From assembly GCF_032854445.1 (NCBI RefSeq), contig NC_088302.1:23509788-23573787 (forward strand): a DNA stretch of 64,000 bases, given 5' to 3'. The translations under genes were made by a program, and so were the position numbers. Position 1 is the first letter of the stretch, and each line of letters begins with the position of its first letter. Source of the stretch: Liolophura sinensis. Taxonomy: Eukaryota > Mollusca > Polyplacophora > Chitonida > Chitonidae. Shown piece after piece: positions 35,697 through 47,905 of the stretch. The notes under the pieces were generated by a model. That model was not told the origin of the DNA and did no database searches. It worked only from the letters and a program-made list of their open reading frames with translations.

Positions 35697-38642
35697 CTAC
35701 AAATAAAAAAATAGCTCTTGAAACAACACATTCAGTTCAATTATATTCAATTCATTCTACATAAGTGCAATTCATAATGTTTACAATTTTAACATTTGGG
35801 CCCTGAGGACCATATACAAGAGTTGCCACACACAAAATCTGTAACAATATGTTTGATACATAGGCCTATGTTATTTCATCACAGGTCAAAGGCTATCAGC
35901 TGAAGTGATAAGAACAGAGCCAGTGAGGGCACGTCCTTTTTTAAAACAACATCTTGATGCACATGTGGGACAGTGGATATCTTTGCTCTCTCACCTCCAC
36001 TCAGCCACCCAGCAAACAAATAAACATAGCCTCAAACAATATGCATTCTTCAGATTTTGTGCAGACCTGACAAACATGTCTAACATCATCAATGTCTGCT
36101 TGAAATGTTGGTGTACATTAACATCACAAAGATTTACTTCTTTATTTGACTGTTCAGGGACGCCATACTCCAGAATACATCTTGGAAGAAAACCAGGCTC
36201 AGGAAAACCCACAACCATCTGCAGGTTGCTGACAGACCTTCCCACGTACGACTGGAGAGGAAGCCAGCATGACCTGGATTTGAACTTATAGTAATCACAT
36301 TCTCAAATGGTGAGAGGCTCCTGGGTGATTGAGCTGCACTACCATGCTAACTAGTAGGCCTTAGAGTCTAGTGTCACAGGTAATTAATTATGACAAATGT
36401 TACCCTGTTAACATCAGGACACTGCAGAATGAAAAAAAGGTCCTGCCAGTTTGGTGAACACACTATTTGGTTTTGGCTAACATCAGTCTTAATACACACT
36501 TCCACAAATCACTCTGGATCTCAAGCCATCTCCTGATTTCCTCATCTTACTACGTCCAGGTGAACCCTGGGAGTTTTGTGCTGCTATACTCAGCCACCTC
36601 CTCCGCCTCCATCCTACCCTTCACCCAAATCTTGAAAACATTCTGCCATGATGTATATGTTCAACCAGGCTCATTCTGTGAAGACTCTTTCTTATTTCCC
36701 TTAGTTCAAAAAAGCTGTCTATAATCAAATTACTAAGCTGATTTCAGAGGCTGATCTGTATCACAGTTGTCTGAACGAAATGTGAAACAAGGAATTAAGT
36801 ATGGGAAGGAGCGGGAAAGTTTAATGTATATTCTGCACATGATAACATCTATGGGCCCTGTTTAATATAGGCCATATCAACATGATCAAAGCCTCAGTTA
36901 ACACGATCAAGACACAGGGACAGCTGTTGGGTTTTCCTCCATCAATATGCTGCACAGACAAACACAGGACAATTTAATATGATGATTAATGGGAGAAAAT
37001 GAATTCTCATCCATCTTGGAGGTCTGGAAATGATGTGTAGTTTGATACATGACAAGATGACTTTTGTCTTTCAGCTTTTAACATTTCGGGCATTTACCAG
37101 GCAAAACTCCAATAAATTATGTTCACCAAGACATTCTCTGTCTCTCTGTCAATTTTTGCCACATTCTGTAACCTTTAAGGCCTGTAAATCTAAGATAATT
37201 CACAGTTTTGACTTATGCTCACATGCTAAATGGGGTTGTTGCTCAACGCTCATGCATGGATGACCTTTCACCATGTCTCTATGTTTTGATCAGCTGGCTG
37301 TCAGTTCTGACAGACAAAAAGCCATGTTACTGCGAAGGCATGAATTTGCAATTGTCTGAAGGCTAAGGGGCAGAATGACAGACCCCACAATTTGTGCGAA
37401 ATGTGAAATTAAGTTTGCAGTAAAAAAAGGGTTTTTTTTTGGCAACAGTTCCATTCTAAATACGAGCCTATTTTCAACTTCAGCTAAGATTTACAGGAGA
37501 ATGGCGATGTAAAGACAAGTAGCCATAGTGGCAAAACGTACGTAAATATTTTAGCTTTCAGAATTGCCGTCCTACATATGTATTCATCGGAAATGAACAA
37601 GGGGGTAGATTTTTGTAAGCATTAACAGGGTCCACATAACTCTCGGGCTAAGGGTGGTATCAGTATATATAAGCCACCATTAGACCGAGGTCTCTGGCTA
37701 CTAAACCTGTGACTCTGATAGCCCTGGATGACTACACCACACTCTTTTATATTTGTACTGACGTTCATGGCTGGGTCCCCTTCAATCCTGTACGAAGAAT
37801 TGTAAAATTTCGGAAAACTGTTCATTTACTAACCTACCACAACCGCCCAGTCACTCCTTTACAATGCTTAGGCTCCTAGGACACCTGCCTGAGATGTTGC
37901 TCATCCCAAAGGTAAATATCCATCCATATTTATTAAAGTCCAGCATCACTCATCATTTACGAAATCTACACTGCGCGTATGCCCCACCCGGCAGCTGGAT
38001 ACGAAATGGCTGGCCGGTACTGCCCTCATCTGCTGTGGTCACGCATGTCAAAACAACAGCACGTGCTCTAGTTTGGTTCCCTGGCGAATAATTTGTCCAT
38101 CTTAAGTCAAGGGGACTAAAACCAGCCATCGTGTGATCATATAACAACAAAAGGACATCATAACTAGCATTAGAGGGGAGGGATAATTTCGTATACAGCA
38201 GCCTGTCGGCACACATGCACCATGTAGATTTCGGCCATTTCATAAATGACAAGTGAGCAGAGATTTTGGATTTATATGGATCCATAAATATGGATGGACA
38301 TTTACTTTTGGGATGATCGACATCTCGAGATTTTAACAGTCAGGTGCCCTAAGACCATAAGCATTGTAAAGGAGTGACTAGGCGGGCGTGCTTGGTTAGC
38401 AATCGACTGTTTTCGGAAATTTTACAATTCTTCTCACCAGGGCGAAGGGGTCCCAGCCATGACAACGCGAGCTTCAGTACTAATATAAAACAGCGTGGTG
38501 TAGTCATCCAGGGCTATGACTCTTGACAATTTTGTAACTATAGGCTTATGTACCTGTAAGAAAATCCAACGGCAAATGCAAGCAAAACGCCACCAAAGAC
38601 GATTGGGAAGCGTAGATAGTGTTTACTGTATGGGGTAACCAT
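35549..38642 (-). CDS. Small single-pass membrane protein, two exons, 78 residues
   Basis: Exon 1 (38554-38642) starts MVTPYSKHYLRFPIVFGGVL and ends in phase 2 at donor TACAG|GTACAT. Exon 2 (35549-35696) follows acceptor TTATTTGTAG and reads RREIFSKDIEAVREENKL and on to KEKKMAER with a TAG stop. The join gives 237 bases, exactly 79 codons including the stop. The protein has a short N terminus, one hydrophobic helix (about 11-28) and a highly charged, Lys/Glu-rich, probably helical or coiled-coil C terminus. That layout is common in small inner-mitochondrial-membrane assembly factors such as PET100 or PET117, but I see no clear sequence match, so no function is assigned. The 2857-bp intron holds a fold-back element and a SINE. 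Transcription would diverge from the HEAT-repeat gene at 40219. Confidence 0.6.
36140..36360 (-). mobile_element. SINE family A, diverged
   Basis: 3' module remnant (CGCCATACTCCAGAATACAT), body with CAGGTTGCTGACAGACCTTC and a decayed tRNA-like head (GACCTGGATTTGAACTTATA). Lies in the intron of the small membrane protein gene. Confidence 0.75.
36361..37704. other. Intron sequence, nothing recognised
   Basis: Part of the intron of the small membrane protein gene. No exon or repeat seen. Confidence 0.4.
37705..38530. mobile_element. Fold-back element with long inverted arms
   Basis: The left arm (from about 37705, GATAGCCCTGGATGACTACA) matches the reverse complement of the right arm (to about 38530). 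The match continues inward past ACTCCTTTACAATGCTTA and CATCCATATTTAT for at least 220 bp per side, then fades, leaving an imperfect palindrome across most of about 820 bp. No transposase frame is present. It looks like a fold-back or MITE-type non-autonomous DNA transposon. The outer ends and any target duplication are not resolved. Confidence 0.7.
38554..38642 (-). CDS. Small membrane protein exon 1
   Basis: 29 codons plus 2 bases. Carries the start Met and the membrane helix. The donor lies about 25 bp from the right end of the fold-back element. Confidence 0.6.
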
Positions 38643-40218
38643 AGTTCTAGATATATGCACTGGTGTAAGTCTATAAGGCCTACTGTATTAGCTGTTATCA
38701 AGTGTCACAGTGCCCTGCCACATGGCCTATGTAGCTAGCGCCGGCTGGCTGCCAAGGTCAAAGGCTTGTTAGACACTAAACAAGCCTCGATAGGAACTGC
38801 CAGGTAACTATGTGGCTTCACGGATTAACCCATACAGCATTCCTCAGGATTTCATAACAGGTTGACAGCTTCTTCTATGACTTTCGTGTTACGTTTTTAC
38901 TTTCACAACTGCAGCCCACTCCACTACCGGAAGTTTACGCATTTATCCACAAGGTTCAATAACAGCCCACCACATTGATCATAACCCAGAAACATCAGCC
39001 AATCATGGTTAGCGTTATATACCACTAGCGTGTGTCCTTCAGAATTATCTCCCCTGTACGTTTGTTGCCGAAGCTGTTAACAATACCACTGGGACATTGT
39101 ACCCTGATTGTGCAATCCATTTCTACTGTATATAACCATCAGGAATAAAGTTTCAAACATACTTGCTTCGCCTGCTGTTAGAGGTACATGTAGGTTTTCA
39201 GAAATCACCCTGAGCAAAAACATCTGTGAGTCGATGTCGTCAAGGTAAGCACGTTTCCTTTTAGACACACGGTTACACATGCAGACATATCTAGGCCTAT
39301 GCGTAGGCCGGCCTACTCTATGTCTATATGGCTTGTGGTTTCTTGTGTGGGATTCTTGTATTTATTAAGCTAGAGCTATAGTATGTTACATGTATATATG
39401 TAGTACTGGCACTGACTGCACCTTGTGGCGAGGAAATAAAATTTTGGAACCTGTAGGCCTATTCTGCTTTAGGCCCTATAAGGTAGTCTATCCAGGGATT
39501 AATTTAGGTACATGAACAAGCCTCAGTCTTACTTATGGCAATGACACGCAGGACTATTTGCGGCGCGAGGAAACCAGCTCGGGTGTCTTGGCGGCAAAGC
39601 CTTTATACCATTTGTCTGTTAGACAGATCCGCTCGATGTCACGAAGATTATGCATGCATGAGATGTTGAATTACAGCTTCAATTGTGGCCTTTAAAAAAT
39701 CACGACAGAAAAGTTCCGTACTCTCTATGGAGCTGTATCTGTATAAAAGTTGCTTTCTTTGTTGTTTTTTTCTTCCTTCAATTTGTATATTTTTTATAGC
39801 ATTTGGCATGTAGAGTAATTTGAATATTTCGCATTTTAAATTCACCGTTTTGTGTAAATATTAAGCACAAGACCATATTTGTATACTTTTCACTGTGAAA
39901 ATGTGATTAGTTCAACTTCACAAGATTGTAGAGAAACATTACAACGTATGGGCAGAACGATTTATGTTTGTCATAAATTTTCACTTTCGCCTTAAAGGAC
40001 CTACAAATGTTATAAATGTGAAATGTTGCAATTTAATTGATTCCAGTTGACACGGTGGTATAATTTGACTTCCGCACTCACTCATTGCGGTGGTGGAAGT
40101 AATGGCCTGCATGCTGAACTAATTGTTCGATCTCAACGATTAAATAATTGATATTAAAGGCGAAACATTAAACGTTGATTATATTTGTAAAGCTGAATTA
40201 TTTCTTGACAGGATCATC
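38643..40218. other. Intergenic region between divergent genes
   Basis: Likely holds the promoters of the small membrane protein gene (leftward) and the HEAT-repeat gene (rightward). A strong plus-strand donor (CAAG|GTAAGC) near 39243 and an acceptor at 40210-40211 (TTTCTTGACAG) suggest a 5' UTR intron of the HEAT gene. No coding exon recognised. Confidence 0.35.
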
Positions 40219-40602
40219 ATGTCAGCCGAATCCAGCACGATCTCCGTCAGAGAAGCTCTGAGACTGTGTAAGGTCACCACGGATATTGACGAAATCATCG
40301 CCATGACGAAACACGAGAGTGCGCAGGTGCGTCAGAAGGCCCTGAAGGAAATGTGCCCGTGTCGTGTGAAGAAGGACCTCAGCGACTTCTGGAGAAGGGT
40401 GTTTGAAATGGTGCACGACGAAGCCACGAACGTCCGTGAGCAGGTGCTCCACACGATCTGTGACGGCTCGCCCAGCCACCTGGAAATGGAGGTGGCCGAC
40501 GCCTTGGAGGTGTTTAACAGGGACCCCGACCCATACATCCGCCGCAGGGCTCACAAGGCTTTTACAGCTTACCACCGGACCGGCAAATGGAACATACTCT
40601 GA
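40219..40602 (+). CDS. HEAT-repeat protein, 127 residues
   Basis: Complete coding sequence in one exon. The protein is built of helical HEAT-type repeats (about 8-45, 46-82, 83-120), seen in the recurring DxxxxVRxxxLxxxC pattern: KHESAQVRQKALKEMCPCRV, then HDEATNVREQVLHTICDGSP, then RDPDPYIRRRAHKAFTAYHR. It ends TGKWNIL. HEAT repeats are protein-interaction scaffolds; small proteins of this layout occur across animals and also in microbes, with no defined role that I know of. There is no signal peptide or membrane segment, so it is probably soluble. A splice acceptor ends 7 bases before the ATG, so an upstream non-coding exon is likely. Base composition is more GC-rich than the surrounding DNA, as expected of real coding sequence. 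Confidence 0.85.
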   Translation: MSAESSTISVREALRLCKVTTDIDEIIAMTKHESAQVRQKALKEMCPCRVKKDLSDFWRRVFEMVHDEATNVREQVLHTICDGSPSHLEMEVADALEVFNRDPDPYIRRRAHKAFTAYHRTGKWNIL

Positions 40603-40790
40603 ATGGCAACGTGAGTCAGGGTGGGCAGTTTTGAGTCAGCTATGGAATCAAACCGGACAGCGTAAACGAGGAGGCAATGGGGAGCTCGTTTGGGAACCTA
40701 TGCCATCAGTTGGAGGATTTCCTGGCTGGCCTAGATATGGCATTGCACATCAGATTCCCCCAGATGAGTGGTGCATTTTGGCTGGCTCAG

Positions 40791-41110
40791 AATGGTATGG
40801 CACCAACGCCAGGGGATGTGTCTCGCCGTTTGATGGCAATGCCGATCTTCCCATTCCTTGGCCAACCGATCTTCCATTCCTTGGTCGGCGCGATGGATCG
40901 CCTTTCGCAGAATGGTACGGTACTAATGTCAGGGGATGCGTGTCGCCGTTTTGATGGTCACGCCGATTGCCCATTCTTTATTCGGCCTGATCGATCGTCT
41001 CTCGAAGAATGGTACGACACGAATGTCTCCCATATGTAGATCACCTACCTTTTGTCCAGTTTGATCAGTCGAGTCTATCGCAGAGTGGTATGGCACTGGT
41101 GACTGTTGAT
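40791..41110. repeat. Degenerate tandem repeat after the HEAT gene
   Basis: The motif GAATGGTAYGGYAC and the next bases recur with aatgg/agtgg at 40791, 40911, 41008 and 41084 (spacing 120, 97, 76), with related CGCCGTTTGATGG segments between. Units are strongly diverged and shrink to the right. Open frames that run through it are probably by-products. Confidence 0.65.
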
Positions 41111-42149
41111 GTGTCGATGATTTCATCGGTTGACTTGTTGTGGGCCAGACCGTTGCGGTGTGACACCAAGGAATTTGGCTCCCTTGGTGCATGATCGATC
41201 ATGTCGATCACTTGTTTCTTAGCTAACCCGATGGATTATCTGGTAAAGCGCCAGAGAGATGTGATGACATTAAAGACGTATGGCCACTGTTCCATACGTT
41301 CCATATGGCTACTGTTTTTCCGAATGATCGACGTGCCTTAATTGATTTTGCATTAATTAAAATTGTAGGTCAGTTAACGCTGAAGTATTGGCTAGCAACA
41401 ACTGTTAACATCTCGATCACAAAGTCAGGGTTATGTCAACACCAATTAATGGTTTTGTCTCATTTTTGATAGGCCTACATGAAAGCATCTACGACTGTCA
41501 CAATAAGGAATGAATGAGTGATTGCTTCTGCAGGAATGTACTTTATTACATTAAAGCGTACATTTATATCAAACTGTTTTGTTGTTTGCATTTTGTTTAC
41601 GTTGCTTACCCGCAGTGTTTCTCACTGAAATTGTTTGGTGGAGTTTTAGTAATGTTTATACAATCCCACCGAATGAGATTAACGTAAGCAGAAGTCCGAA
41701 GATGTCACAACTGCACGAAATATCACCTTGTAACATTCCCAGATATACCTGCTCAAAATTATGAGGACAACATCTATTGGTTAGAATGTCAAGCGCGTGC
41801 TGTGACGTGACTTTATCTTTGTTTAGCCGTGACGCAATATTGTATCGTTCAATTTAGAATAAGCATGCATTATGTAAGATGCGTCCTCGCTTGTAGAATA
41901 ATGACCACATGCCATGGTGCGTATGCACTAACTGCTCAGTTGGTCATGTTTGATGTGTACGGAATAATGCCCCAGGTACACAATGATGTATACATACTGC
42001 GTTGACCTAGCATTTCATTCACGACCAAATTATTAAATTATTTCACCATATTCTGTGAGTTCCATTATTCTTAGAAAGGTATTTTGCGATTTTGTTGGGA
42101 TGGTAGGATGATATCCTACAAATGTGAGTTTGGGCATGAAAAGAAAAAA
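41111..42149. other. Intergenic, no gene seen
   Basis: Likely 3' flank of the HEAT gene. No further exon recognised. Confidence 0.4.
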
Positions 42150-42275
42150 TTATTTATTTATTTGATTGGTGTTTTACGCCGTACTCAAGAATGTTTCCCC
42201 ACCGTACTCAAGAATGTTTCCCTTATGCGACGGCGGCCGACATTGTGGTGGAAGGAAACCAAAAGGGAAAATGTA
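42150..42275 (-). mobile_element. SINE family A with internal duplication, truncated
   Basis: Tail and 3' module are present; a ~22-bp piece (CCGTACTCAAGAATGTTTCC) is duplicated in tandem inside the module. Ends early in the body. Confidence 0.75.
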
Positions 42276-43426
42276 TGATTCTCATTTACATCTAAAAATG
42301 TATTTTTATGGGCGAATTTTCTTTCAAATACAGTATGTCGAAAAGAGACCGTCTAGCTACAATAGGGAGTTGTAGGATAAGATATTAATAATGCTGGAAC
42401 CCACATTATGAACAAATGGAATTAAGGATCCAGGTGGATTACATCGACCACGCAGCTGCTCAGGTGGGCGTGCAACATTTAGTTATTGAATGGTTATCCG
42501 TAGACGACTTTGGACAATTGTTCCTTTTGCGATCATTATTAACCTGTGAATCTACCGTTGTAAGTTTATCGCTGTAAATTGTTCAGCATAAAAACAAAAA
42601 ATAACAAAAAAAAAAAACAAAAACAAACAAAAAATCCCGCAAAGTAACACCTCGTTGACATTCACATCTAGGTGAAGCTTTGTCTTAAGAATTGCCACGA
42701 TATGACTGAAATATTGCCGATAACTTGTTGGAAGAATAATTCTAATCCGTGAATAATCTTGTTTTTTTTATGATCAGTCGTCAGGATATATTGTCGTAAA
42801 GGTATATAAGCAGATCAATATAAAATGCAGTGGTCGTATTTTGTAAGATTTATAGAAAGAAAGAAATATATGACAAAGAGCCAAGTTTAAAAGTTCAACT
42901 GGCCAACCCTAGTGAAGTTTAAGAACCCAACTGCCCGACCCCTTTCAAAAAGATTTTTTTTTACCTTTTCAGAAATATTCAATTTTCTTATGACTAGGCT
43001 TATCAGTCCATAACCAATTTAGTTAATTGATTATACGATCGAAGAGTCTTATATTATATCTGTGAGATCCACATATTAACGGAAAACTGTTAAAAGCACG
43101 TAGATAGCGAGCGTTACTCAGTGCAAATGTTGCTCTTTATACTATTTATCTAGGGATAATATAACTATTAATATTTAATACCATTAATATGAACACATTA
43201 TGAATAACACTGAGATATAAAGACATGTTTTAGACGTGATTTGATCGAAAAAAGTTTTAATGCAGATTTCGATATGCACCTCAACCAGATTCACGTACAG
43301 ATCATGCAGATCGTCTGCATGGTAATGACGCGTTTTGACGATTATCATGCCATGCTGTCAACAGCCCGTAACTGTTCGATTCCTTCAGAATTTTACAAAC
43401 ATACTATCGAGAAATACCAACAAGAA
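42276..43426. other. AT-rich intergenic stretch, no gene seen
   Basis: No exon recognised. Contains an A-rich run near 42600-42640. Confidence 0.4.
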
Positions 43427-43682
43427 GATTTATTTATTTGTTTATTTATTTATTTGATCGGCGTTTTACGCTGTACTCAAGAATGTTTAACTTATACGAC
43501 GGCAGACAGCATTATGGTGAGAGGAAACCGGGTAGAGCCCGGGAGAAACCCACGACAGACCTTCCCGCATACGTCTAGAGAAGAAGCCAGCATGAGCTGG
43601 ACTTGAACTCACAGCGACCGCATTGGCGAGATGCTGCTGGGATTGCACTGGCACGCTAACCATCTTGGCCACAGAGGCCCCT
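43427..43682 (-). mobile_element. SINE family A, near full length
   Basis: TTTATTTG tail, 3' module, body and tRNA-like head with B-box complement GGACTTGAACTC and the A-box end GCTAACCATCTTGGCCACAG. Confidence 0.85.
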
Positions 43683-43710
43683 CGAACTAGAATGTACCCT
43701 ATTTAGGATA

Positions 43711-43711
<1 letters not shown>

Positions 43712-43797
<86 letters not shown>
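43712..43797. repeat. (TA)n microsatellite
   Basis: Pure TA dinucleotide run of 86 bp, about 30 bp from the head end of the neighbouring SINE. Confidence 0.98.
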
Positions 43798-43799
<2 letters not shown>

Positions 43800-43800
<1 letters not shown>

Positions 43801-45267
43801 AGAGTGATCTGCATTCTACCTCCATATTGTCGATGATATACATGGCTATTATTAAATGAACGGCAAGTTTGCGAATATTGTCAGAGTTATGGGTTCCCAC
43901 TGCATGGACGGATTTCCCGTTTCATTACTGACTGATTTGTGGGCTTTTACCATATAAATGACAACCGTGTTTAAGTTGGCAAACCTAATATTGCTTGACG
44001 ATGGAGAAGCAGAGAACGGCGTCTGATGACTATACAACGAGATCCGCACAGTTGTCAGCGAGGCTCAAGGCGATCGTTTATCTTGGTTACCTCGGGCTCA
44101 CTACAACTCAATTCATTTAACAGAGTCGGCCGTTGGCCGGAATTGGTTTGCATTACTTCTACTACGGAGTTTCTTTTCGGCTGAGCAAGTCCTCAACATA
44201 TTTACACAAAATCATTACTGTTGACTTGTACTGTTCAAATGATCAAATCACTCTCTCAGATCATTGCAGATTTCGTTTTCTATCGGGCTAGGTTTTTGTC
44301 ATTCTTGTTAAATCAAACAAGACATTTCTGAGGTTTCACAGTGTTTCTTTGCGAGCATAATTTCATTAGTAATGTTGTTTTGTTCTCTCCACAGAAGCGA
44401 TCATATAACCCTTAATACGTCTGCATAACCCAATGGCTAAAAGTCCATTCTTTTGATACCGTTATGAGGCGATGCCATTTGCCTATAATGAAGTGTAATA
44501 TCAAAGATTAATTCCGTGTTGGTGAGGAAGAGAAAAGCAAGCCCTTGACTTGAATCCAGTATATTCTGTTATAATTCCGACACAAGTTCGATTCCCCATC
44601 ACGGCTAGCTTGCATTATGTTTTATATTTAAAGATGTGCTTGCCATGCGTTTCCTCCACTGATCAAACAAGTCGCCGTCGCATGAGTAAAATTCCATGCA
44701 GGATCACAGCTAGAAAGGCCATTTTTACGTAAAATCCACATTCACTTCTGTTGTGAGTTGTTACAAACGACTTATACGCTCTGTAATGTATGGAATGGGA
44801 ACAGGCAACTCAGATATAGTTTCCTATATACTTTGACCTGTTATTTCTTTTTTTTTTCAAACGGACATTTTAGAGACTATTCTTAAGTTTTGAAAATGTT
44901 AAATTTACGCCATAGCTCCATGGAGAATGATATGGATGTATTTGAATACATTCACTGCGGTAAAACTGTTGGCTGTAACCAGCGAGGGTTTTGAACGAGC
45001 ATATCCGCCAGTCAATCACTTCGGCGCTCAATTTGTCTCAATTTCTATTCAGGAGGTTTCAATTTTTTTTTTTTTTTAAAGTTATTATGTGGAGGAAACC
45101 GGAAAGGGCTTGTGTGAAGCCTCAAAATTTCGCCATTAGCCCTTGCGTAAGACGGCAGTCAAACCAGAGCGAGTTGGATGCGAATTCTAGCGACCACTTT
45201 GGCCTGATGCCTTTTGTCGTTAATAAAAGGTGGGATATTTCATCTATAGCGCAATTTATTTATCAGC
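43800..45267. other. Intergenic, no gene seen
   Basis: No exon or mobile element recognised. Short open frames show no family resemblance. Confidence 0.4.
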
Positions 45268-45530
45268 GCATTTATTTATTTATTTATTTGATTGGGGTTT
45301 TACGCCGTACCCAAGAATATTTCAAGATTATGGAAGGAGGAAACCAGGCAGAGTCCAGGTGAAACCCACGACCGCCCACATTCCAAAAGGATAAGGTTTA
45401 TACGAAGAGCAAACCATCACCCTTCATCAAGTGCTTGGAAAACTTCCCGGCTTAAAGCCGCTGTTGAACCAGCTGGAGCCTGGATTCGAACCAGCGATCC
45501 CTTTGGTGTGACCAAGAGAATTGTCTCTAC
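45268..45530 (-). mobile_element. SINE family A, diverged body
   Basis: TTTATTTG tail and 3' module (GGGGTTTTACGCCGTACCCA) with a shortened body; the head side carries GGATTCGAACCAGCG, a B-box complement of a different subtype from the other copies. Confidence 0.65.
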
Positions 45531-47751
45531 CCTCAGTATTACCAGCCGTTATGAATGTGGCGATTTTCTCAATGACCTCAACGTATTTGAAAGAGCGTGC
45601 AGCATATTCCGCTTGTGATTTAGTGATGCAGGGCTCTAAAAATGACCACATCAAAGACGCCATTTTCGTCACCGGACTGCAAAATTTTATTGAAAACGAC
45701 GTTAAACCGAAGTGATAAAAGTTAAACAATGATTCTGTCAAAACTAACTTCATACAAAACACAAGTCGAAGATGACAAATATACATGTGTTATTAGTCCA
45801 TGGAGGACACATTTATTCCGGTTTTATTGAAGGAGTCGTCAGGATCCAGGACGAAAAAAACCAAGGGCAGTAATATAGACCGTTTCACCTCATTGAGCCG
45901 CATAACACAGTAACCATGTCTCAGACAGTTATTTGACGGATGGCCCTTCAAATCGACTGTAACAGTACCCGGCCCTCAGCTATTCTGGCCCGGAACGCGT
46001 TATCTCTTGAAGGAACATGTCAATAAAACGATTTATGGGCAATATCAGAATGGCTGACATTTCGTGTTAAACGATATAGATTACTACACACCGCAAACTC
46101 TGGTATTTCAATATCGAGCCATAAGTTTGCCCCACCACGTGGTTTACACCTCCCACCCAACGTTACTGGACCCAAAAAGCGACCACACCACTTGCGGGAG
46201 GTATAACAAAGCCGTCATAATAATCCCGTTGTTGAAGAACCCGCTAAGTCCTTCACTAATGAATGTAAACCGCGGTGTAACTCGTATTAATAACTGGTCC
46301 ATTGCCAATGATTATTTCCGTCTAGACCTTCGCCACGCTTCCGAATATTGATTGATTGCTCATGATATTTCAGAGCCATAAAGAATGCTTGCAATTAAAT
46401 TCATATAGACGAAACTGATACATACACAGCTTAACAATGGACCGGCTTTCCACAATCGCAGAACGACAATGCCTTTGTAACAGACACTTATGTTATTCTT
46501 CCTAGAAAGAAACGTATTTGGTTTCAACTTCATCCCCAATGGTCAACTAAAAGATTTAATTTAGACAGGAGGGATCACAGAGGGTGTCAACTTCTTACTA
46601 TAAAAGATTACAGTTTTCTGGTATTGTGGTCATATAGAAATTGGTTTGGCTTCAAACATTTTTTTCTTTCTTTCAGATACATCTTATCTATCTTCAGAAG
46701 ACTCAGAAGTTTTCTCCACAAAACACAACAACATCACACATAGGACACATGTTCATCATAACGAGTAAGGCTTTAAATCCAGTCATTAAAGAACTTAAAG
46801 CCTTCCATGAAACCAACAGCAGGGCAAAACTTGATTTCGAACTACCGTCAATAAAGCTACCATACAGGAAAATATCCAGTTCATTTCCTAGAGATAATAA
46901 AGTTTCATGATTTTAAAGATCTATACAGGCTATTATAAACTGATGCCAGTTTAAACACAGCCATTTTATAGCATACTTTTACGTATACACCATTCGAAGC
47001 TATAGGTGAATTACCGTGGTAATTCATTGCCATTCACACCTCCATGCCTAAGTCCCAGCATCTGCACAGGTGAGTCTGGCTACCTTAGACTTGCCCCTCT
47101 CCCGTGTGAGTCCATGCACTACCCCTGAGGTCATCCGTCTAGGGAAAGCCATACTGCTCAGGTATACATATTACCAATGCAAAAGCAGGGGTCATGTTTT
47201 ATTCACAGGATTATCCAATCTTATTGGCGCCATCTTTATGGGCAATTTACCGTAGTCACCAGTTAGAGTAGCATTCTGCCCGACAAGGAGTGCGAATGTC
47301 CGCGACCGCCACAACGTCTGTGTTTTCCATTCGATCTAGGCTAGCCCCGGGCATTTCACGGAAAACAGTATATTATAGGAAGAACAAGCTCTGACCTACG
47401 GCAGTCATACATTTTCCATGAAATCGCAGATTTTGTCCGCTAGTCTCTGGGAGATTGTAATGTGATAGATAAACCTGTATTATATAAGTTTGTACATACA
47501 CATCCTATGCTGTGGCTATGTCATCGGTGTGATGCAAAACGCCCCATCCAATAGCCGGCGCACCTGTTCACACACACATCACAGAGTCTATATTACAGGT
47601 GTTATCATTTGTTACTTCTGGTAAAAAGCATGGGCATTCAAGATAAAGTAGCATATGGTTACATTAACTGTACCCATAACGACCGTAGAGTCTGCACTTG
47701 CCATTGGCATAAATATCAAAGGTTGAGATTTTCTACAGATAGGTTTTGAAT
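45531..47751. other. Intergenic, one doubtful exon-like segment
   Basis: A segment at about 46672-46764 has a good acceptor (TTTCTTTCTTTCAG) and a possible donor (ACGA|GTAAGG) with an open frame, but no family resemblance. Otherwise nothing is recognised. Confidence 0.3.
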
Positions 47752-47905
47752 GATTTATTTATTTATTTATTTGACTGGTGTTTTACGCCATACTCAAGAA
47801 TATTTCATTTATATGAAGGCAGCCAGCATTATGTTGGGAGGAAACCGCGTAGGGCCCGGGAAAATTCCACGACCATCCGCAGGCTGCTGACAGACCTTCG
47901 GTTTC
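47752..47905 (-). mobile_element. SINE family A, head-truncated
   Basis: Tail, 3' module (GGTGTTTTACGCCATACTCA) and body up to GCTGCTGACAGACCTTC; the head is missing. Confidence 0.75.

Noticed and set aside
40403-41039. Open frames of 120-183 codons overlapping and following the HEAT gene
   Set aside because: They are out of frame with the HEAT gene and then follow the tandem repeat; the repeated EWYGTN-like residues reflect the repeat unit.
46435-46764. 102-codon stop-to-stop frame and an exon-like segment with acceptor and donor
   Set aside because: No Met, no family resemblance and no partner exons found. Left as a doubtful segment only.
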